DNA from: Pseudomonas asgharzadehiana
Lineage (GTDB): Bacteria > Pseudomonadota > Gammaproteobacteria > Pseudomonadales > Pseudomonadaceae
NCBI RefSeq assembly: GCF_019139815.1
Contig: NZ_CP077079.1
Span: 3,286,001-3,350,000 of the forward strand
Direction of reading: 5' to 3'
Length of the DNA: 64,000 nucleotides
The notes under the pieces are model-generated. The model was not told the origin of the DNA. It did no database searches and worked only from the letters and a program-made list of their open reading frames with translations. The position numbers and the translations under genes were made by a program. Positions 8,938 to 17,606 of the stretch are shown in pieces. Position 1 is the first letter of the stretch; each line of letters starts with the position of its first letter.

Positions 8938-10017
8938 ATGAAAGCCATTGCCCTGTTGCCCTTGATGTTGCTGGCCTCTGTCAGCCAGGCCGCCGAGACG
9001 GTGAAAATCTATAACTGGTCCAGCTACATCGCCCCGGATACCACGAAGAACTTCCAGAAACAGACCGGGATCGGTTTCAGCTACGACGTGTATGACAGCA
9101 ACGAAACCCTCGACGGCAAGCTGATGACCGGTAACTCCGGCTATGACGTGGTGTTTCCTTCCAACCACTTCATGGCCCGGCAGATTCAGGGTGGCGCGCT
9201 GAAAAAGCTCGACAAGAGCCAGTTGCCCAACTGGAAAAACCTCAACCCGGTGCTGCTCAAGGCCTTGGAGAACAATGACCCGGGCAATGCCCACGGTTTC
9301 CCGTACCTGTGGGGCAGTACCGGCATCGGTTACAACATCGACAAGGTCAAGGCGGTGCTTGGGGACGATGCCCCCGTGAATTCCTGGGACCTGATTTTCA
9401 AGCCCGAATACATGCAAAAGCTCAGCAAGTGTGGCGTGGCCATCCTCGATAACGGCCCGGAATTGTTGCCCATCGCCCTCAATTACCTGGGCCTTGAGCA
9501 CCACAGCAAGAACCCCGAGGACTACAAAAAGGCCGAAGCCCTGCTGATGAAAGTGCGGCCGTATGTGGCGTACTTCCACTCCTCGAAATACACCGGTGAC
9601 CTGGCCAATGGCGATATCTGCGTGGCTGTCGGCTTCTCCGGCGACGTGCTGCAGGCCCAGAGCCGCGCCACCGAAGCCAACAATGGCGTGAAGATCGGTT
9701 ATCAGATCCCCAAGGAAGGCGCCGCGATCTGGTTCGACATGGTGGCCATGCCCGCCGACGCGCCGGATGCAAAGGCCGGCTACGCCTTTATGGATTACCT
9801 GCTGGAGCCCCAGGTCATGGCGGAGATCACCAACGCCGTGCACTACGCCAACGGCAATAGCGCGGCGGACAGCCTGGTCAACCCTGAAATCAAAGGCGAC
9901 ACCAAGGTCTACCCCAGCGCGGACATGATGGGTAAGTTGTTTGCCCTGCAAGCCATGCCGCTGAATATCGACCGGATTCGCACGCGAGTCTGGAACACCA
10001 TTCGCATGGGGCGCTGA
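8938..10017 (+). CDS. Polyamine ABC transporter periplasmic binding protein, PotF-like
   Basis: This 359-residue periplasmic protein starts with a clear signal peptide cleaved after ASVSQA. It continues with VKIYNWSSYIAPDT, the typical opening of PotF/PotD/SpuD putrescine and spermidine binders. Other family marks are GYDVVFPSNHFM, LWGSTGIGYN and YAFMDYLLEP. The ATG follows CAGGAAATCG. No permease or ATPase genes accompany it, so it must use a transporter encoded elsewhere. It may also serve as a sensor. Nearby FAD oxidase and regulator genes support polyamine metabolism. Confidence 0.88.
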   Translation: MKAIALLPLMLLASVSQAAETVKIYNWSSYIAPDTTKNFQKQTGIGFSYDVYDSNETLDGKLMTGNSGYDVVFPSNHFMARQIQGGALKKLDKSQLPNWKNLNPVLLKALENNDPGNAHGFPYLWGSTGIGYNIDKVKAVLGDDAPVNSWDLIFKPEYMQKLSKCGVAILDNGPELLPIALNYLGLEHHSKNPEDYKKAEALLMKVRPYVAYFHSSKYTGDLANGDICVAVGFSGDVLQAQSRATEANNGVKIGYQIPKEGAAIWFDMVAMPADAPDAKAGYAFMDYLLEPQVMAEITNAVHYANGNSAADSLVNPEIKGDTKVYPSADMMGKLFALQAMPLNIDRIRTRVWNTIRMGR

Positions 10018-10041
10018 AAAACCATCTGTCTTGATGGGTTT

Positions 10042-10071
10042 GATCGTTCCCCGCCTGGCGGGGGAACGATC
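10042..10071. terminator. Bidirectional hairpin between convergent genes
   Basis: GATCGTTCCCC pairs perfectly with GGGGAACGATC around an eight-base loop. It sits between the stop of the PotF-like gene and the stop of the luxR gene on the other strand. There is no long T-run, but the strong GC stem and the position make a shared terminator likely. Confidence 0.65.
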
Positions 10072-10857
10072 TCAGGGGTTTTCCAAGTCATGCCCCAGCG
10101 ACTGGATAAACAACGAAAACAACTCCGGTTGTGACGATATGTCCAGCTTCGCGTACAGGTGCCTGCGGTGCACTTTTACCGTGTCCGGCGAGATATTCAG
10201 GCGCTCGGCCATGGCTTTGGAAGAAAACCCGCGCAGTACCAGCCGGGCGATTTCCAGTTCGCGCTCCGACAGCACACCGCTGCCGAACTGGCTCAATGCA
10301 TCCCTGATCTGGCTGTCCATGGCCGGCACCCGTTGAGTGCTCTGTTGCCAATGCTGTTGCATCAGCGGCAGCACCCAGGCCGCAAGCGTAGTCAGCAAGC
10401 CTGCCTCTTCGCCGCTGAAGCGCCGCTGCATGCCCAGCGACAGTGACAGCGTGCCGGTACCCGGCAGTTGCAGGATGAACTGCACCTCGTCTTCCAGCAC
10501 GTTGTCGTGAAAGTAGTTGAGGAAGTACTCACTCTGGCGAAAATGATCCGGCGCCACTTCTTCCAAGCGATACACGCCGCTGGCATTGCCTTCACGGCAC
10601 GCCTGGTAGAAGGGGTCGAGCAGGTACAGGCCATTGAGGTACACCAGCATCGAAGCGGGTTTGCTGGTGGGCTGGGCGTCGTACTCTTCCAGGGCCCGGG
10701 GTGGGCCATCCAGGGGGTAGAAGATCGCCAGGGCGTTATCGAAGGGCACGCACTGGTGCAGCAACAACACCAACGGTTTCCAGAAACGCTCGGTGCCGAT
10801 ATGCGAGACGGTGCGGCCCAGGCCGGCGTGCATGCCGACTTCGCGAAACAGGCTCAT
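10072..10857 (-). CDS. LuxR-family transcriptional regulator
   Basis: This protein of about 261 residues has a C-terminal LuxR helix-turn-helix (LSERELEIARLVLRGFSSKA, then SPDTVKVHRRHLYAKLDISS). The N-terminal 190 residues are of unclear type, without an obvious receiver domain or acyl-homoserine-lactone-binding signature. ATG 10857 is preferred over the GTG six codons upstream because GCGGGAG lies eight bases before it. It is divergent from the APC permease and peptidase genes, so it probably controls them. The inducer is unknown. Confidence 0.82.
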   Translation of the reverse strand: MSLFREVGMHAGLGRTVSHIGTERFWKPLVLLLHQCVPFDNALAIFYPLDGPPRALEEYDAQPTSKPASMLVYLNGLYLLDPFYQACREGNASGVYRLEEVAPDHFRQSEYFLNYFHDNVLEDEVQFILQLPGTGTLSLSLGMQRRFSGEEAGLLTTLAAWVLPLMQQHWQQSTQRVPAMDSQIRDALSQFGSGVLSERELEIARLVLRGFSSKAMAERLNISPDTVKVHRRHLYAKLDISSQPELFSLFIQSLGHDLENP

Positions 10858-10981
10858 ATGACAGGCTCCCGCCACCCAAAGATCGGCCCAGGGTTCGGCT
10901 TTTGCCGCAGGCCGTCAAGGGGAGTACGCCAATAGGGGAATTGGCTGACATAAACGCAGCGTTTAATTTCACCATTATTCA

Positions 10982-10999
10982 GCGGGAAACATATCCCGC
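10982..10999. promoter_or_regulatory. Dyad GCGGGA-N6-TCCCGC in the luxR/permease divergent promoter
   Basis: A perfect six-base inverted repeat with a six-base spacer lies about 58 bases before the permease start and 125 bases before the luxR start. The size and symmetry suit an operator for a dimeric helix-turn-helix regulator, perhaps the adjacent LuxR protein. A leader hairpin is the alternative. Confidence 0.4.
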
Positions 11000-11056
11000 C
11001 AACACATCATTTTTCGTTTCTGCCTCACACCAAGAACAACGACAGAGGATAACGAT

Positions 11057-12421
11057 ATGAGCACTTCCCCCACGCTTGACGGCGTGCTGAAACCCACCCT
11101 GAGCGTCTTCGATGTGGTGACCATCACGGTTTCCGCCGTGACACCCGCCAGTTCGGTCTTCGTGATCGCACCGTTCGCCATCCAGCAGGCCGGCAGCGGG
11201 GTGTTCCTGGCGTTTGTGATGGCCGGTTTGCTCGCACTGATGTTCGCCTTTTGCTACGCCGAACTGGGCCGCGCCCATAACAGCGCCGGTGGTGAGTATG
11301 TGTATGCCAAGCGCGTGTTCGGCGGCATGGCCGGCTATGCGACCTTCCTCACCGTGCTGGTGATGCTGCTGTTTATCCCGCCGGTATTGGCCACCGGCGC
11401 CGCGACCTACCTCAACAACGCCTTGGGCACCCGCTTTGATTCACAAACCGTCGCCCTGGTGATCGTGGCATGCAGCTACGCCTTGGGCGTTCTCAATATC
11501 AAGCTCAATGCGTGGATCACCGGCACGTGCCTGCTGCTGGAAGTGGCGGCGTTGCTGGTCATCGTGTTTATCGGCTTCGGCAACCCGGTGCAGCCCGCGA
11601 GTGTGTTGTTCCAGCCGCAGATCGTCGAGAACGGCGTACTGCACCTGGCGCCCTGGGCCCTGGTAATCGGTGCGGTGGGCATCGGCCTGTTTTCCTACAA
11701 CGGTTACGGCACCGCAGTGTTGCTGGCCGAAGACATGAAATGCGCCGGCAAAGGCGTACACAAGGCGGTGCTGTGGTCCCTGGGGCTGGTGGTGATCATC
11801 GAACTGGTACCGATCACCGCGCTGTTGATCGGCGCGCCCTCCCTGAGCGCGATGATCAGCAGCCCCGACCCTATCGGCTACCTGCTCACCAGCCACGGCA
11901 ATGAAACCCTGTCGCGGCTGGTCAGCGCGGGGATCTTCCTGTCGGTGTTCAACGCCATCGTCGCCATCGTCATCCAGATCGGCCGCGTGGTGTTCAGCAG
12001 CGGGCGCGATGCGCTCTGGACACCCAGCATCAACACCCTGTTCACGCGGATCCACCCGCGCTGGGATTCGCCCTGGCTGGCTACGCTGTTCCTGGCGATC
12101 CCCTCGGCGCTGCTCAGTTTCAGCTCGAATTTGGCCGACCTCACGTCGTTCAGCGTGTTGCTGATCATATTGGTGTACCTGGTGGTGGCGCTGAGCGCAC
12201 TGATGAGCCGTGCGCTGCTGCGCGACCGCGAGCATCCCTATCGCATGCCGCTGTGGCCGTTGCCCGCGTTGCTGGCGGTACTGGGCGCGGGGTACCTGTT
12301 GATCACGTTGGTCATGGCGGCCTCGGTGCGCGACATCATGGTCATCCTCGGCTTGCTGGCCGTGTCGGTGATTTTCTATTGCATCAGCGGCCGGTCGAGT
12401 CCGGTCTTCCAGAAACTGTAA
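11057..12421 (+). CDS. APC-superfamily amino acid permease
   Basis: This is a 454-residue inner-membrane transporter with about 12 hydrophobic helices. The N-terminal segment VVTITVSAVTPASSVFVIAP corresponds to the unwound first helix of APC transporters, and NSAGGEYVYAKRVFGG is the conserved loop after helix 2. The next gene begins only nine bases after the stop and encodes a DmpA-like peptidase. The permease may therefore import the small peptide or amino acid amide that the peptidase cleaves. Substrate unknown. Confidence 0.85.
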   Translation: MSTSPTLDGVLKPTLSVFDVVTITVSAVTPASSVFVIAPFAIQQAGSGVFLAFVMAGLLALMFAFCYAELGRAHNSAGGEYVYAKRVFGGMAGYATFLTVLVMLLFIPPVLATGAATYLNNALGTRFDSQTVALVIVACSYALGVLNIKLNAWITGTCLLLEVAALLVIVFIGFGNPVQPASVLFQPQIVENGVLHLAPWALVIGAVGIGLFSYNGYGTAVLLAEDMKCAGKGVHKAVLWSLGLVVIIELVPITALLIGAPSLSAMISSPDPIGYLLTSHGNETLSRLVSAGIFLSVFNAIVAIVIQIGRVVFSSGRDALWTPSINTLFTRIHPRWDSPWLATLFLAIPSALLSFSSNLADLTSFSVLLIILVYLVVALSALMSRALLRDREHPYRMPLWPLPALLAVLGAGYLLITLVMAASVRDIMVILGLLAVSVIFYCISGRSSPVFQKL

Positions 12422-12430
12422 GGAGTGGGT

Positions 12431-13534
12431 ATGCGCGCACGTCAATTGGGCATCACGTTGGGGCTGGGTACGCCCGGTGAGTTGAATGCAATCACCGATG
12501 TGCCGGGCGTCCGGGTCGGCCACAGCACACTCAAGACGCGTATCAACGGCAAACACGTGCGCACCGGCGTCAGCGTGGTCCAGCCGCGCGCCGGCGAGGC
12601 GCGGCAACAACCGTGTTTCGCCGGTTACCACGTGCTCAACGGTAATGGCGATGCCACCGGCCTTGAATGGATCCGCGAAGCCGGGCTGTTGACCACGCCG
12701 CTGGCCATCACCAACACCCACAGCCTGGGCATTGTGCGCGACACCCTGATCGCCCTGGAGCGCGAACGCCTGGCGGACCCGGCGGTGTACTGGTGCATGC
12801 CGGTGGTGATGGAGACTTACGACGGCCTGCTCAACGATATCTGGGGTCAACACGTCAAGCCTGAGCACGTGCGCCAGGCGCTGCACAACGCCGAGACCGG
12901 CCCCGTGCAGGAAGGCGCGGTGGGTGGCGGTACCGGGATGATCTGCCATGAGTTCAAGGGCGGTATTGGCACCGCGTCGCGACGTTTACCGGCGGAGCAG
13001 GGCGGTTGGACCGTTGGCGTGCTGGTGCAGGCCAACCATGGCAAGCGCCAGGAGCTGCGGGTCGACGGCTACCCGGTGGGGCGCCAACTGATGGGCATTG
13101 CCTCGCCCTTCGCCGAACGCGGCACGCCGGGCATGGGCTCGATCGTGGTGGTCATTGCCACTGACGCGCCCCTGTTGCCGCACCAGTGCCAGCGCCTGGC
13201 ACAACGCGCATCCATTGGCATCGCCCGCACCGGCGGCGGTACCGAGGACTCCAGCGGCGACCTGTTCCTGGCCTTCGCCACCGGCAACAGGGACCTGCCG
13301 CCGGCGGATTACGCGCGTGCAGGCCTGCCGTTCAGCAGCACGTTGCAGATGCTCAACAACGACCATATTTCGCCGCTGTTCAGCGCGGCGGCCGAGGCGG
13401 TGGAGGAGGCGATCATCAACGCCATTCTGGCCGGGGAGGACATGACCACCGATGACGGCGTACGGGTGCCGGGCCTCACGGGCGACACGCTGTTGCAGGC
13501 ATTAAAAAACAGCGGCTGGAGTGTGCCCCGGTAA
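12431..13534 (+). CDS. P1 family peptidase, DmpA-like aminopeptidase
   Basis: This 367-residue Ntn-hydrolase of peptidase family S58 is related to L-aminopeptidase D-Ala-esterase/amidase DmpA and beta-peptidyl aminopeptidases. Visible marks are ITDVPGVRVGHST, EGAVGGGTGMICHEFKGGIG and the self-cleavage segment GMG-SIVVVIATDAPLLP, where Ser237 would become the N-terminal nucleophile of the beta subunit. ATG 12431 follows AGGAG directly. The gene forms an operon with the upstream permease. It likely releases N-terminal amino acids from small amides or peptides in the cytoplasm. Confidence 0.88.
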   Translation: MRARQLGITLGLGTPGELNAITDVPGVRVGHSTLKTRINGKHVRTGVSVVQPRAGEARQQPCFAGYHVLNGNGDATGLEWIREAGLLTTPLAITNTHSLGIVRDTLIALERERLADPAVYWCMPVVMETYDGLLNDIWGQHVKPEHVRQALHNAETGPVQEGAVGGGTGMICHEFKGGIGTASRRLPAEQGGWTVGVLVQANHGKRQELRVDGYPVGRQLMGIASPFAERGTPGMGSIVVVIATDAPLLPHQCQRLAQRASIGIARTGGGTEDSSGDLFLAFATGNRDLPPADYARAGLPFSSTLQMLNNDHISPLFSAAAEAVEEAIINAILAGEDMTTDDGVRVPGLTGDTLLQALKNSGWSVPR

Positions 13535-13900
13535 TGGCGAGCAACCTGATCGTTAGTTGAAGGAGTGGCTGTTTAATATTGCCAATGCCACCGTGGCAAT
13601 AGAGTGGATCCAATTATTCGTGACGTCGCTGAAGTTACGCGGCGTTAGCGATATTTAATATTTAAATACGAGCCCGGTGTTTTTTGTTGGACAAAATCCG
13701 AGTGCCCCAATAAATACGGCACCCGACTTCCCTAAGTTGTCGGATGGCGCGTTTTTAACCTTGGAAATAGAGGTGGACGAAAGATTTCAAGTTGTGTCAG
13801 TTTCGTGACGCCTTCAAAAGAGGCGAGTGATAGGACGATCTCGCCAGCGGGGTTCCTATCGATCAAAGACTGATGCACTTGCACACAAGGAAGTACGTTT
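13535..13900 (+). promoter_or_regulatory. aprA upstream region
   Basis: The 366 bases between the peptidase gene and aprA hold no credible gene. They contain an inverted repeat, ATTGCCA at 13578 and TGGCAAT at 13594, which may be the peptidase terminator or a binding site. An AT-rich stretch (around 13650-13675, TTTAATATTTAAATA) could be a promoter or activator site. An RsmA-type site overlaps the ribosome-binding site at the end. No transcription start can be fixed by eye. Confidence 0.45.
13886..13893 (+). promoter_or_regulatory. RsmA/CsrA-type site over the aprA ribosome-binding site
   Basis: CAAGGAAG matches the RsmA consensus CANGGANG exactly and is the ribosome-binding site of aprA, eight bases before its ATG. 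aprA of P. protegens is a known Gac/Rsm target through a similar site. Translation of the protease here is therefore probably repressed by RsmA/RsmE and released by Rsm small RNAs at high cell density. Confidence 0.6.
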
Positions 13901-15334
13901 ATGTCAAAAGTAAAAGACAAGGCTATCGTGTCGGCGGCGCAAGCCAGCACCGCTTACGCGCAAATCGATAGCTTCAGCCATCTGTATGACCGTGGCGGCA
14001 ACCTCACGATCAATGGCAAACCCTCCTACACCGTCGACCAGGCAGCCACCCAGCTGCTGCGCGACGGTGCCGCGTACCGGGACTTCGACGGCAACGGCAA
14101 GATCGACCTGACCTACACGTTCCTCACCTCGGCCTCCTCGAGCACCCTGAACAAACACGGCATTTCGGGCTTCAGCCAGTTCAGCGCGCAGCAGAAGGCC
14201 CAGGCCGTGCTGGCCATGCAATCCTGGGCAGACGTGGCCAACGTCGCGTTCACCGAGAAAGCCAGCGGCGGTGACGGCCACATGACCTTCGGCAACTACA
14301 GCAGTGGCCAGGACGGCGCGGCGGCCTTCGCCTACCTGCCCGGCACCGGCGCGGGCTACGACGGCACCTCGTGGTACCTGACCAACAACAGCTACACGCC
14401 GAACAAAACCCCGGACCTGAACAACTATGGCCGGCAGACGCTCACCCACGAAATCGGCCACACCCTGGGCCTGGCTCACCCCGGCGACTACAACGCCGGC
14501 GAAGGCGCGCCCACCTACAACGACGCGACCTATGGACAGGACACGCGCGGCTACAGCCTGATGAGTTACTGGAGCGAGAGCAACACTAACCAGAACTTCA
14601 GCAAAGGCGGGGTCGAGGCCTATGCCTCGGGGCCGTTGATCGACGATATCGCGGCGATCCAGAAGCTCTACGGCGCCAACTACAACACCCGTGCCGGTGA
14701 CACCACCTACGGTTTCAACTCCAATACCGGGCGTGATTTTCTCAGCGCCAGCTCCAACGCCGACAAGCTGGTGTTCTCGGTGTGGGACGGTGGCGGCAAT
14801 GACACCCTGGACTTCTCCGGGTTCACCCAGAACCAGAAGATCAACCTCAATGAAACCGCGTTCTCCGACGTCGGCGGCCTGGTGGGCAACGTGTCCATCG
14901 CCAAGGGCGTCACCGTGGAGAACGCCTTCGGCGGCGCGGGCAACGACCTGATCATCGGCAACAACGCGGCCAACGTGATCAAAGGCGGGGCCGGCAATGA
15001 CCTGATTTATGGCGGGGGTGGTGCCGACCAATTGTGGGGCGGCGCGGGCAGCGACACCTTTGTGTTCGGCGCCAGTTCCGATTCCAAGCCAGGGGCTGCA
15101 GACAAGCTCTTCGACTTCACCTCGGGCTCGGACAAGATCGACCTCAGCGGCATCACCAAAGGCGCCGGCCTGAGCTTCGTCAATGCGTTTACCGGGCATG
15201 CCGGCGACGCGGTCCTGACCTATGCGGCAGGCAGCAACCTGGGTACCTTGGCGGTGGACTTCTCCGGGCACGGCGTGGCGGACTTCCTCGTCACCACCGT
15301 CGGCCAGGCGGCAGTCAGCGACATCGTCGCGTGA
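13901..15334 (+). CDS. aprA: Alkaline metalloprotease, serralysin family
   Basis: This is the 477-residue secreted zinc protease also called AprX in P. fluorescens. The zinc site [11 protein letters not shown] lies at residues 183-193, with the Met-turn SLMSYW at 219-224. RTX calcium-binding repeats ([21 protein letters not shown]) span about 344-383. The C-terminus ends in SDIVA, a short hydrophobic end of the kind used as a type I secretion signal. There is no N-terminal signal peptide, but a short propeptide is expected. It heads the inhibitor, secretion and lipase genes and is the main heat-stable milk-spoilage protease of this group. Confidence 0.97.
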   Translation: MSKVKDKAIVSAAQASTAYAQIDSFSHLYDRGGNLTINGKPSYTVDQAATQLLRDGAAYRDFDGNGKIDLTYTFLTSASSSTLNKHGISGFSQFSAQQKAQAVLAMQSWADVANVAFTEKASGGDGHMTFGNYSSGQDGAAAFAYLPGTGAGYDGTSWYLTNNSYTPNKTPDLNNYGRQTLTHEIGHTLGLAHPGDYNAGEGAPTYNDATYGQDTRGYSLMSYWSESNTNQNFSKGGVEAYASGPLIDDIAAIQKLYGANYNTRAGDTTYGFNSNTGRDFLSASSNADKLVFSVWDGGGNDTLDFSGFTQNQKINLNETAFSDVGGLVGNVSIAKGVTVENAFGGAGNDLIIGNNAANVIKGGAGNDLIYGGGGADQLWGGAGSDTFVFGASSDSKPGAADKLFDFTSGSDKIDLSGITKGAGLSFVNAFTGHAGDAVLTYAAGSNLGTLAVDFSGHGVADFLVTTVGQAAVSDIVA

Positions 15335-15337
15335 TAC

Positions 15338-15366
15338 AAGGGCGCGGCGCTTGCGCGTCGCGCCTT
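15338..15366 (+). terminator. GC-rich hairpin between aprA and aprI
   Basis: AAGGGCGCGGC and GTCGCGCCTT form an imperfect stem with a small loop just after the aprA stop. No T-run follows. It may act as an attenuator or 3' stabiliser, so that aprA is expressed above the downstream secretion genes. Confidence 0.4.
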
Positions 15367-15383
15367 CACGAGGGAGCGTGCGG

Positions 15384-15752
15384 ATGCAGCGTTTTTTCAA
15401 TTGGATCGCCTGCGGGTTGCAGGTGATGTTCGTGTCGGCAGGAGCCCACGCAATGGCGAGCAGTCTTGTTTTACCCACCACGGCCCAGTTGGCCGGGCAT
15501 TGGCAGTTGCACCAGCAGGGCCAGGTGTGCGCCCTGGACCTGCTCGAACAGGCGAATGCGCTGGGCGGTGACGTCGCCTGCGCCGAACAGTGGCTGGGAG
15601 AAAAACCCCTGACCTGGTCACCTACGCCGGACGGCATCTGGCTGTTCAACGCCGTGGGCAGCGGCATCGCACACTTGAATCGCCAGAAGGGCGGTGGTTA
15701 TCAGGTGCGTAATAAAACCGGCGACGTTATTGAACTAAAACGAATGCCTTAG
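15384..15752 (+). CDS. aprI: Periplasmic alkaline protease inhibitor, Inh family
   Basis: This small exported protein (122 residues) protects the periplasm by blocking AprA activity. It has a signal peptide ending near GAHA, then LAGHWQLHQQGQVCALDL, with the cysteine pair (CALDL and VACAEQW) that forms the Inh disulphide, and the WSPTPDGIWLF strands of the lipocalin-like barrel. The ATG at 15384 lies behind AGGGAG; a GTG two codons earlier is equally possible. The position between aprA and aprD is the normal one. Confidence 0.9.
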   Translation: MQRFFNWIACGLQVMFVSAGAHAMASSLVLPTTAQLAGHWQLHQQGQVCALDLLEQANALGGDVACAEQWLGEKPLTWSPTPDGIWLFNAVGSGIAHLNRQKGGGYQVRNKTGDVIELKRMP

Positions 15753-15854
15753 TTATCGCTATACGCGTATTACTCGATTTTATTAGTTGCTCGGCCTGTA
15801 TCTGTGGCTCGGGCAGCTTATGCGTGCAATCCGGTTCAAGGAAGATCAACACCT

Positions 15855-17606
15855 ATGGCCAAGCCCCCTGTTGCTGCTCCTTTATTCAAGGCGCTGGGTG
15901 AATATAAAAGCATCTTGATCAGTATTGGCTGCTTCACCGCCTTGATTAACCTATTGATGCTGGTGCCGTCGATTTACATGCTGCAAGTGTATGACCGCGT
16001 GCTGTCCTCCCAGAACGAAACCACCCTGGTGATGTTGACGCTGATGGTCGTGGGCTTTTTTGCATTTATTGGCACACTTGAAGTGATCCGCAGTTTTATC
16101 GTGATCCGCATCGGCAGCCAGTTAGAGCGGCGTTTCAACCTGCACGTGTACAAGGCCGCGTTCGAACGCAACCTGCAACGCGGCCAGGGGCATGCCGGGC
16201 AATCCTTGGGCGACCTGACCCATATCCGTCAATTCATCACCGGGCCGGCGCTGTTCGCGTTCTTCGATGCCCCGTGGTTTCCCCTCTACCTGTTGGTGAT
16301 TTTCCTGTTCAACGTATGGCTCGGCGTACTGGCCACCGCCGGTGCGCTGCTGCTGATCGGCCTGGCCTGCCTGAACGAATACCTGACCAAAAAGCCTTTG
16401 GGCGAGGCCAGTGGTTTTTCCCAGCAATCCACCCAGCTGGCCACCAGCCACTTGCACAACGCCGAGACCATCCAGGCCATGGGCATGCTCGGCGCGCTGC
16501 GCCAGCGCTGGTTTGCCGTGCATGCGCAGTTCCTGGGGTTGCAGAACCGTGCCAGTGACACCGGTTCTGTGATCAGCTCGCTGAGCAAGTCCCTGCGCCT
16601 GTGCCTGCAATCGCTGGTGCTGGGCCTGGGTGCGCTGTTGGTGATCCGTGGCGACATGACCGCCGGGATGATGATCGCCGGTTCGATCCTGATGGGCCGG
16701 GTACTCAGCCCCATCGACCAGTTGATCGCGGTGTGGAAGCAATGGAGCTCGGCCAAGCTGGCCTACCAGCGGCTGGACGAACTGCTGCGCGAATTCCCGC
16801 CGCACGTGGAGCACATGGCGTTGCCGGCGCCGAACGGGCAGATAAGTGTCGAACACGTCAGCGCGGGCCCACCGGGGCATCGTTTGGCCAGCTTGCATCA
16901 GGTCAGCTTCAACCTCGGCGCCGGCGAAGTGCTCGGTGTCTTGGGCGCTTCCGGTTCTGGCAAATCCACCCTGGCCCGCGTGCTGGTGGGTGTGTGGCCA
17001 ACGCTGGCGGGCACCGTGCGCCTGGACCGCGCGGACATCCATCGCTGGAACCGCGACGACCTCGGCCCGCATATCGGCTATCTGCCCCAGGACATTGAGT
17101 TGTTCAGCGGCAGCATCGCCGACAATATTGCGCGTTTTCGCGAGGCTGACCCTGAGTGTGTGGTGAAGGCGGCACAACAAGCCGGCGTGCATGAACTGAT
17201 CCTGCGCTTGCCCCAGGGTTACGACACGGTGCTGGGCGACAACGGCGGCGGCCTGTCCGGCGGCCAGAAGCAGCGCGTGGCCCTGGCGCGCGCGCTGTAC
17301 GGCGGGCCGCGCTTGATTGTGCTGGATGAGCCCAACTCCAACCTCGACACCGTCGGCGAGGCCGCGCTGGCCAGCGCCATCGTACAGATGAAGGCCCAGG
17401 GCAGCAGCGTGGTGCTGGTGACCCATCGCTCCTCGGCGCTGGCCCAGGCCGACAAATTGCTGGTGCTCAACGAAGGGCGCCTACAGGCGTTCGGGCCGAG
17501 CCAGGAGGTGCTGCGTGCCTTGTCCGGCCAGCAGGAAGCGCCAAAAGACAAGCCCGGCGTCAGTTTCAGTCGTCAGTACTCAGCCGCAAGGAAGCCCGGC
17601 GCATGA
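15855..17606 (+). CDS. aprD: Type I secretion ABC transporter, AprD
   Basis: This 583-residue inner-membrane ATPase energises export of AprA and probably of the RTX lipase. Five or six membrane helices occupy residues 20-300. The ATPase domain follows with Walker A GASGSGKST, signature LSGGQKQRVALARAL and Walker B LIVLDEPNSNLD. ATG 15855 follows AAGGAAG; longer in-frame starts lack a site. The stop overlaps the aprE start by four bases. It matches PrtD/AprD proteins in length and order. Confidence 0.95.
   Translation: MAKPPVAAPLFKALGEYKSILISIGCFTALINLLMLVPSIYMLQVYDRVLSSQNETTLVMLTLMVVGFFAFIGTLEVIRSFIVIRIGSQLERRFNLHVYKAAFERNLQRGQGHAGQSLGDLTHIRQFITGPALFAFFDAPWFPLYLLVIFLFNVWLGVLATAGALLLIGLACLNEYLTKKPLGEASGFSQQSTQLATSHLHNAETIQAMGMLGALRQRWFAVHAQFLGLQNRASDTGSVISSLSKSLRLCLQSLVLGLGALLVIRGDMTAGMMIAGSILMGRVLSPIDQLIAVWKQWSSAKLAYQRLDELLREFPPHVEHMALPAPNGQISVEHVSAGPPGHRLASLHQVSFNLGAGEVLGVLGASGSGKSTLARVLVGVWPTLAGTVRLDRADIHRWNRDDLGPHIGYLPQDIELFSGSIADNIARFREADPECVVKAAQQAGVHELILRLPQGYDTVLGDNGGGLSGGQKQRVALARALYGGPRLIVLDEPNSNLDTVGEAALASAIVQMKAQGSSVVLVTHRSSALAQADKLLVLNEGRLQAFGPSQEVLRALSGQQEAPKDKPGVSFSRQYSAARKPGA

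Noticed and set aside
13904..15667. 587-codon minus-strand frame opposite aprA
   Set aside because: It is an antisense shadow, Val/Ala/Gly-rich without structure; aprA is certain from its zinc site and repeats.
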